41,640 bases of DNA from Minisyncoccota bacterium (GTDB taxonomy: Bacteria > Patescibacteriota > Minisyncoccia > Phycocordibacterales > UBA9973), in assembly GCA_017991515.1 (NCBI GenBank), contig JAGOQI010000001.1, forward strand, positions 1-41,640. The letters run 5' to 3'. How positions within the stretch are numbered: position 1 is the first letter of the stretch; each line of letters begins with the position of its first letter. Of this stretch, positions 36,238-41,640 are shown in pieces. Both the position numbers and the translations under genes were made by a program. The notes below the pieces were generated by a model. The model saw only the letters and a program-made list of their open reading frames with translations. It was not told where the DNA came from and ran no database searches.

Positions 36238-37392
36238 TTATTTTTTTCCTCTTCGTAGAAATGCAGGTATTGCTCCCCAATCTTCTTCAGAATTTTCTCC
36301 GTCTACAACTTCTTCATCTTCTGAACGGATTTCGGCTTTTTGAACCATAGGGTTTTCTTTCTTTTCTGTAGGTTCTGACTTATTAAATATTTGTTGAGGA
36401 GTTTGTGAACCAAATAGGTTATTCTTTTTACCACCTTCGGTAGGGAAGCCAGTTGCAATAACTGTTATTTTCATTTCACCTTTTTTAATACGCTCATCAA
36501 AGATAGTTCCGATGATAACTCGAGCATCTTTGTCGATACTTTCAGTAATAACCTTAGCTGCTTCTTGGAATTCAGCCATAGTTAAGTCGTCATTTGTAGA
36601 GATGGCAAATAGAACTCCTTTTGCTCCATTGATAGAAATATCAAGAAGTGGGGAATTGATAGCTTGAACAGCTGCTTTTTCAGCTCTGTCGTCTCCTGAA
36701 GCAAATCCTACTCCCATAAGAGCGGTTCCTGCGTCTGTAAGAACACTCTTCATATCAGCGAAGTCTACATTGATAATACCTGGAGAAGAGATAAGCTCAG
36801 AAATACCTTCAACAGCTTGTCGTAGTACTTCATCACATTTTGCAAAAGCATCTTTAAAGGTTGTATCTTTGCCGGCTATAGCTAGGAGACGATCGTTTGG
36901 AATAACGATAATAGCATCTACTTCTGCTTCAAGTTCCTCAATACCTTTGTCAGCAATACGCATTCGTTGATTACCTTCAAAGAAGAAAGGTTTTGTAACA
37001 ACAGCAACAGTTAGGATACCTTGTTCTTTTGCAGCTCGTGCAACAACTGGAGCACCACCTGTACCTGTTCCGCCTCCCATTCCACAAGCAATAAAAACCA
37101 TATCAGCACCTTTAACAGCATCCTGAACTTCAGTTTTTGTTTCTTCAGCTGCTCTCATACCAACTTCTGGATTCATTCCAGCTCCCAAACCTTTAGTTAA
37201 GTTCTTTCCAAGGTGAATCTTTTTGTCAGCAGCGCTCTTGTGTAAATCTTGCACATCAGTGTTCATCACTATGAATTCAACGCTTTTTACCTTCGCATTT
37301 ATCATGTGATTTACAGCATTACAACCAGAACCACCCACACCAATGACTTTGATGCGTGCAGCTGTTTCAATTTCAGAGTTTATTTTAGCCAT
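36238..37392 (-). CDS. ftsZ: Cell division protein FtsZ
   Basis: Tubulin-like GTPase that forms the division ring. N-terminal [18 protein letters not shown], the tubulin signature [15 protein letters not shown], the T7 synergy loop residues in [14 protein letters not shown], and a C-terminal linker with an acidic tail ending [11 protein letters not shown], the conserved peptide that binds FtsA. At 384 aa it is full length. ATG 37392 is preferred over an in-frame GTG at 37413 because GAGAG lies about 10 nt upstream of it and conservation begins after it. It lies 99 nt after ftsA on the same strand. Confidence 0.97.
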   Translation of the reverse strand: MAKINSEIETAARIKVIGVGGSGCNAVNHMINAKVKSVEFIVMNTDVQDLHKSAADKKIHLGKNLTKGLGAGMNPEVGMRAAEETKTEVQDAVKGADMVFIACGMGGGTGTGGAPVVARAAKEQGILTVAVVTKPFFFEGNQRMRIADKGIEELEAEVDAIIVIPNDRLLAIAGKDTTFKDAFAKCDEVLRQAVEGISELISSPGIINVDFADMKSVLTDAGTALMGVGFASGDDRAEKAAVQAINSPLLDISINGAKGVLFAISTNDDLTMAEFQEAAKVITESIDKDARVIIGTIFDERIKKGEMKITVIATGFPTEGGKKNNLFGSQTPQQIFNKSEPTEKKENPMVQKAEIRSEDEEVVDGENSEEDWGAIPAFLRRGKK

Positions 37393-37491
37393 ATAATTTG
37401 CTCTCTTTTCCACTTACTACTATAAAAGATATAGTATCAGACATCACAAAAAGGGCAATGGTCTATTGACAACAAAGTATTTGAATGTTCT

Positions 37492-38655
37492 TTATGGCAT
37501 CAATTGCTTGAAGAAGTTTTTTATAACAGAAATAAAACCTTCGTTATCAGAAAAACTACTTTGTTTATTTTGTTTTGAATCTGAATCAGCATCTATAGTG
37601 GCAGCACCGTAAGCAACTAGTAGTCTTTGATCTTTTATTTTTCCTTTTGTACTAGGTATATCAAAATAACCAATCTTTACCGGTACCTTTAGCATAGTCT
37701 TTGCTACTGATTCTATAGTATTTGAATGTGAGCCACCTCCAAGGATTATGACTCCAGCAGGCAATAGACCACTTCGTCCTATTTTTTTAAAATATTTATC
37801 TATAAGTTCAAAAATATCTGAAAGTCTTGCTTCTATAATCTCTTCTATCTTCTTTTTAGGTACTGATTGAAAATTTAAAGCCCCAAGTTTGATACTTTCT
37901 GCTTCTTCGGGGGTAATACGAAGCCCTAAGGCTAAGTCTTTTGTAATATTAAGAGAACCGATATCAAAAACATGTATTGAAATAAGTGTATTGTTTTCAA
38001 AAACAGAAACAGAAACAGTTTCAGCTCCTACATCTATAAGTGCGCAACCAAAGTTTTTTTGTAAATCACTAAGAAGGAGTTTGTGTGTAGCAATAGGATT
38101 AGCTACTACATTTGAAACTCGTACTCCAGCGTCATTCATAATACCTAGTAGATCGTCTAAGTGTTGTTTGAAACAAGTGATGAACAAAGTTCTGACTTCT
38201 ATTTTTAATCCTTCGATACCTTCAGGTCTAACAGGATACTCTTTGCCATCTATTTTAAAAGATACAGGATAAGCATGAAGCATAGATTTATTTTTTAAAT
38301 CTAGTTGAGATTCACCGTTACTTATAGCTTTCTCAATATCAACTTTTCCAATAATTCCATCGGCTCTTGAAACAGCAGAATTACCAACTGAATATTGTGC
38401 ATCTAGCCCAACACCACCGATAGCAATACTAGCTTGTTTTATTTTTATTCCACTAGTTGCTTCTGCTTCTCTTAATGCATTTTTTAAACTAGATAATACT
38501 GAATCTCTATTTACTACATAACCATGCTTCATACCTGATGTTTGAGCAATACCAAAACCTAAGACAACATTATTTTGTCCTTCGCGATCTCCACAGACCA
38601 ATACTTTTGTTGTGGAAGTTCCAATATCAATACCAACTGTAATGTTTTGTTTCAT
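37492..38655 (-). CDS. ftsA: Cell division protein FtsA
   Basis: Actin-like ATPase linking FtsZ to the membrane. Phosphate-1 motif TVGIDIGTSTTKVLV, the SHS2/1C domain region (KASIAIGGVGLDAQYSV, then EVRTLFITCFKQHLDDLL), phosphate-2 GCALIDVGAETVSVSVF, the adenosine motif GVIILGGGSHSNTIE and a C-terminal amphipathic tail (FISVIKNFFKQLM) that should be the membrane-targeting helix. At 387 aa it is slightly shorter than typical. It lies upstream of ftsZ, the usual order. Confidence 0.95.
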   Translation of the reverse strand: MKQNITVGIDIGTSTTKVLVCGDREGQNNVVLGFGIAQTSGMKHGYVVNRDSVLSSLKNALREAEATSGIKIKQASIAIGGVGLDAQYSVGNSAVSRADGIIGKVDIEKAISNGESQLDLKNKSMLHAYPVSFKIDGKEYPVRPEGIEGLKIEVRTLFITCFKQHLDDLLGIMNDAGVRVSNVVANPIATHKLLLSDLQKNFGCALIDVGAETVSVSVFENNTLISIHVFDIGSLNITKDLALGLRITPEEAESIKLGALNFQSVPKKKIEEIIEARLSDIFELIDKYFKKIGRSGLLPAGVIILGGGSHSNTIESVAKTMLKVPVKIGYFDIPSTKGKIKDQRLLVAYGAATIDADSDSKQNKQSSFSDNEGFISVIKNFFKQLMP

Positions 38656-38660
38656 TCGTA

Positions 38661-39047
38661 TTAGCTAAAAAAAGCAAGGTAGTGTTGCTCCTTATCTTCC
38701 ATTGTACTCCCATGTTCGTATCCTTTCAAATGCAACATACTGTGGAGAATTAAAAATATCAAATATTTTTTGTAAGTCATATCAAAATTTTTATATTCTT
38801 TTTTAATTGCAGGGATGCACATAACTATTTCTCCGCTTTTTTTTGTTAAAGAAAAAGAAAGTGTATTTGGAATATATTTTTTATTTCTATGCTTAATATT
38901 TAGAGACCTTGCTGCTGCTTCAGTAACAAAAGATATAGACAAATCGTAGCTCTTACCTAAAACTTTTTCTTTTATATCCAAAAATGGTACGCGGGGTAGC
39001 GTACCATAAGAGGTGATAGATAGATTTTTTGTATCAAATGTTGCCAT
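38661..39047 (-). CDS. ybeY: Endoribonuclease YbeY
   Basis: Metal-dependent RNase involved in 16S rRNA 3' maturation and ribosome quality control. The zinc motif H-x3-H-x5-H is present as ILHSMLHLKGYEHGS, and the early block YDLSISFVTEAAARSLN also matches (usual form L-x-x-L-N). At 128 aa it is a short version. It overlaps the S21 gene by one base (ATGA type) and lies 5 nt before ftsA. Confidence 0.9.
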   Translation of the reverse strand: MATFDTKNLSITSYGTLPRVPFLDIKEKVLGKSYDLSISFVTEAAARSLNIKHRNKKYIPNTLSFSLTKKSGEIVMCIPAIKKEYKNFDMTYKKYLIFLILHSMLHLKGYEHGSTMEDKEQHYLAFFS

Positions 39048-39292
39048 TATCTTCTAGGTTTTCGAACTTCCATTTTTCCAAGCTTTATAAGCTTTGCAAC
39101 TTCAGCTCTACGAGCGATACGACGAATAGCCACAACTTTTTCAGAAAGCTTTGACATAGGTCTTTCGTTATATCTTTTTCCTTTAACCTTGATAATAATC
39201 CCAGACTCTTGGATTTTACGAGTAAAACGGCGGATCAGATTTGTCGCGTTTTCGTGCTCGTTTTTCTTTAGTTCAACATTGATCATTGGCAT
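39047..39292 (-). CDS. rpsU: Ribosomal protein bS21
   Basis: Small-subunit protein near the anti-Shine-Dalgarno region. VELKKNEHENATNLIRRF, then KRYNERPMSKLSEKVVAIRR matches S21 with its basic tail ending VRKPRR. At 81 aa it is a little longer than E. coli S21 (71). Two ATGs six bases apart (39292 and 39286) are equally possible starts. The stop is fused to the ybeY start. Confidence 0.9.
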   Translation of the reverse strand: MPMINVELKKNEHENATNLIRRFTRKIQESGIIIKVKGKRYNERPMSKLSEKVVAIRRIARRAEVAKLIKLGKMEVRKPRR

Positions 39293-39330
39293 GGGCGTTA
39301 TAGTACCACGGTACCCTTAACTGTGCAATC

Positions 39331-41184
39331 CTAAAGACGGTTTGGATTTATTTTTAAACTATAAGGAAACCTGATATCTTGCATAAACAGTTGTAAATCT
39401 TCACCGTAATCTCTAAGGTAGTCATTGTTTCCTTGGATTATCCAAACACACAGTAGTTTCATAGACCCTGGACTTATTCGTCTTATAGGCATCATAGTTA
39501 TATCGATATCTTTAAAGAAATTTGTGACTTTCTGTATAACCAATTCGCTATGAGCACTTGGAACTGTTACTGAAAGTTTTATAAGCGTGCCAAAAGGTGG
39601 ATATTTCAAAACTTCTCTCGCTTCTAAATCAGAATCAATAATTTCTTGAATCTTTTTTGTTGCTAATTGTTTGGTAATAATAAAATCTGGTTTCTTGGTA
39701 CAAACAACAAGTGTATCTTTAGTCTTTTCATTACAGAGCATTATCAATCTCAAAACTTCTTCTAAAACAACAGGGGAAGGGACTGATAACAATCTGTCAA
39801 AAAATGGTATAGCAATAAAGTCTACTGGTTTTATATAAGGCAACATCTTTTGTGTTCCGATCATGATAAACCATTTACTTTTTTGCATATCAGAGAGTAG
39901 ACCTTCTACTGTTTTACTATCAGGAGTTAAATCGTCATCAATAGTAAATATATTTTCTGGGTCTATGATACTAGAGACTGCATCATAAATACTTTCTGTT
40001 CCAACAGAAACGGGTGTAATATTCCAACTGCCACAATAACTACACAAATGAGTGGTAGGCAAGGTGTCCCCACAATAGTTACAAATAAAATGTCTTTGTC
40101 TTTCGCCATTAACTATTTTATAACGAAGAACAACAGGTAATCCGCAAGTATTACAATCAACACTAGTTCCACAGTCTGCACACCTAGAAATTGGAGCCAA
40201 ACCTTTGCGGTTAGTGTAGATAAACATACTTTTTTTATTTTTTTTACAGTAGCGTATCAACTCTATCGTTTCAGTAGGTAATATAGTTCTATATGGTTCA
40301 GTTGGAACTACAGAAAGTTTCTCTGGAGTGAAAGATCTCGCCAAATGCGTATTTTCTGTTTTGTGTAATGTTTCAAACCTAGGTAAAACATCTCCATAAA
40401 CTACTTGTATCTTTGAGAAAAAAGCTATTGATTCTAAGACTATGCGCATATCTGATTCATAGCGATCATTTGTTTTGTAAAGATTGCTCGATTCATCTTC
40501 TATAATAATAGTTGAGACATCATTTCTAGGAATATTTGCAAAAGATGGTGTTGCACAAACAAAAAGTGGTCTATCCGAAGATAATATAGTTGTTAAAATC
40601 TTTTTCTGTTCTCTTTTTGTTATTTTGCTATGGAGTAAAACACTATGAGTATTTATCCCTTTTTGTAATATTTGATGCCAATACTCCAAACTACGGATTG
40701 AAGGGGAGACAAAAACTACACTTCTCTTTTCTGCAAAGGAGCTACGGATTATTCTTTTGTATTCATCTAATCTGTCTTGTTCTGTTCCATATATAGACAG
40801 AGATTTCTCCACCTCTTTTTCTTCAGAAGATTTATTTGGTATTTTAGCTAAAACATCTAAGAATAGTTCGTTTAAAATATTTCCTGCAAGCGAGCCGATA
40901 GGTGTCAGTGTTTTAATACTAGCTTCTTGTAAACCTTCTATTAACGAAGTTGCGTATATATTTTCTCCAACAACCTTTTTTATCTTCTTTAAAGAGAAGG
41001 TTGCTTGTTTAATATTAATCTTTGCTTCAATGAGTGAGTTGCACTGACAGACAAGTCCGCGTATGATTTGTTTACCCAGTGGTACTTCTACAAGTGTACC
41101 GACAGAAAGAGCATCAGTGTTGTAATAACTGAGAGTGTTAAACGGTATACCTCGAGAAATAGGAATAATAGAAAGGATAAACAT
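39331..41184 (-). CDS. priA: PriA-like primosomal protein with degenerate ATPase motifs
   Basis: Replication-restart protein. The N-terminal 3'-end-binding domain (GTLVEVPLGKQIIRGLV) and the zinc cluster are clear: eight Cys in CADCGTSVDCNTCG and CNYCGDTLPTTHLCSYCG, so the family call is firm. The helicase core is altered. Where PriA has a G-x-x-G-x-G-K-T Walker A, this protein has YGTEQDRLDEY; the DEEH box is IIEDESSN; and the Q-x-x-G-R-A-G-R motif is not visible near LRLIMLCNEKTK. It is 617 aa against about 730 in E. coli. It probably keeps DNA and protein binding but not ATP-driven unwinding. Confidence 0.85.
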   Translation of the reverse strand: MFILSIIPISRGIPFNTLSYYNTDALSVGTLVEVPLGKQIIRGLVCQCNSLIEAKINIKQATFSLKKIKKVVGENIYATSLIEGLQEASIKTLTPIGSLAGNILNELFLDVLAKIPNKSSEEKEVEKSLSIYGTEQDRLDEYKRIIRSSFAEKRSVVFVSPSIRSLEYWHQILQKGINTHSVLLHSKITKREQKKILTTILSSDRPLFVCATPSFANIPRNDVSTIIIEDESSNLYKTNDRYESDMRIVLESIAFFSKIQVVYGDVLPRFETLHKTENTHLARSFTPEKLSVVPTEPYRTILPTETIELIRYCKKNKKSMFIYTNRKGLAPISRCADCGTSVDCNTCGLPVVLRYKIVNGERQRHFICNYCGDTLPTTHLCSYCGSWNITPVSVGTESIYDAVSSIIDPENIFTIDDDLTPDSKTVEGLLSDMQKSKWFIMIGTQKMLPYIKPVDFIAIPFFDRLLSVPSPVVLEEVLRLIMLCNEKTKDTLVVCTKKPDFIITKQLATKKIQEIIDSDLEAREVLKYPPFGTLIKLSVTVPSAHSELVIQKVTNFFKDIDITMMPIRRISPGSMKLLCVWIIQGNNDYLRDYGEDLQLFMQDIRFPYSLKINPNRL

Positions 41185-41226
41185 CTTTACGCAGATTAAT
41201 TGTTATACTACATATTGTACAGTAGC

Positions 41227-41640
41227 ATGTGGAAATTTCCCCTTACAAAAAAAATAGGTATTGACCTAGGTACTACAAATACCCTGGTTTTTGTCTCTGG
41301 GCGAGGAATAGTCTTAAATGAGCCAACAGTTGTAGCAGTAAATCAAGCCACAAAAAAAGTGGAAGCGATAGGAACAGCCGCAAAAGAAATGCTTGGTAAA
41401 ACACCTGATTCAATAGTTGTTTATAGACCAATGCAAGATGGAGCTATTGCCGACTATCATGTTACTTTAGCAATGCTTAAGTACTTTATAAGCAAAGCTT
41501 TAGGAAAAAATTCTTTTTTAAAACCAGATGTTCTAGTCTCTGTACCTGTAGGTATCAGTGGTACAGAACGGAGAGCAGTGATTGAAGCTACTATCAAAGC
41601 CGGTGCACGAAGTGCTGTTATAGTTAAAGAAGCAATCTTG
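41227..41640 (+). CDS. mreB: Rod-shape protein MreB, 5' part (3' end outside window)
   Basis: Actin-like protein that organises lateral wall synthesis. The start WKFPLTKKIGIDLGTTNTLVF contains the phosphate-1 motif, followed by LNEPTVVAVNQATKKVEAIG, RPMQDGAIADYH and PDVLVSVPVGISGTERRAV, all MreB-typical. It is divergent from priA with 42 nt between starts; no classical Shine-Dalgarno sequence is seen. With PBP2 (18052-19728) it indicates a rod-type elongation system. Confidence 0.96.
   Translation, partial: MWKFPLTKKIGIDLGTTNTLVFVSGRGIVLNEPTVVAVNQATKKVEAIGTAAKEMLGKTPDSIVVYRPMQDGAIADYHVTLAMLKYFISKALGKNSFLKPDVLVSVPVGISGTERRAVIEATIKAGARSAVIVKEAIL

Noticed and set aside
1-41640. Alternative genetic code with TGA as an amino acid, as in some CPR lineages
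   Set aside because: TGA ends the gene at 8903-8905 in a sensible place, and conserved proteins are full length with TGG for Trp and GGN for Gly.

Overview
The window looks like chromosome from an ultra-small bacterium of the Candidatus Patescibacteria (CPR), most likely a Parcubacteria-type lineage. The DNA is AT-rich and tightly packed. Many genes encode very short membrane-anchored proteins, and small CPR-typical families recur (DUF5679, DUF378, DUF1905, PspC, TspO, LapA-like). The conserved genes are divergent: the PriA-like protein has lost its ATPase motifs and the MreD-like protein is very short. The standard code fits, since TGA is used as a stop (for example at 8903-8905). No tRNA, rRNA or CRISPR array was found.

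Layout. 1-2.5 kb: the 3' part of gltX, small proteins and the DNA glycosylase Tag. 2.5-6.4 kb: a probable accessory island with a MazG-like pyrophosphohydrolase, a 672-residue GIY-YIG/DUF2075 helicase/S24 (LexA-UmuD-like) fusion and a NYN nuclease. 6.4-20.5 kb: an ArsR regulator and TspO, a run of envelope and secreted small proteins, EngB, a pseudouridine synthase, MsrA, a CPBP protease, PBP2 and GreA. 20.6-24.8 kb: a short dcw cluster (mraZ-rsmH-ftsL-ftsI) preceded by a clear MraZ operator. 24.8-26.5 kb: cmk, an unknown helical protein and a HEPN-like protein. 26.5-31.0 kb: a complete diversity-generating retroelement (DGR). 31.3-35.2 kb: mostly unrecognised small genes. 35.2-41.6 kb: trxB, ftsZ, ftsA, ybeY, rpsU and priA on the minus strand, then the start of mreB on the plus strand.

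The main system is the DGR, read on the minus strand. It runs: wall-binding secreted protein, DUF1566/C-type-lectin-like target with the variable repeat (VR), Avd, template repeat (TR), reverse transcriptase. TR and VR are about 141 nt and differ at about 20 positions. Every aligned difference falls on an adenine of the coding-strand TR, which is the signature of adenine-specific mutagenic retrohoming. Two features are unusual. The whole cassette sits between two perfect 180-bp inverted repeats (26524-26703 and 30782-30961). The promoter of the surface-protein operon has a run of nine G inside a 17-bp spacer directly against the -10 box, so it could be phase-variable. Together these suggest a surface-display module with three possible layers of variation: codon diversification, on/off switching, and inversion or mobility.

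A second candidate system is the 3.1-6.1 kb island. Its helicase-nuclease carries an intact Ser-Lys self-cleavage dyad and a Cys-Gly cleavage site at LexA/UmuD spacing. That suggests a damage- or phage-triggered effector. A genome-wide style feature is also visible: many genes have a TATAAT-like box 6-7 nt before the start codon, as expected for leaderless mRNAs.
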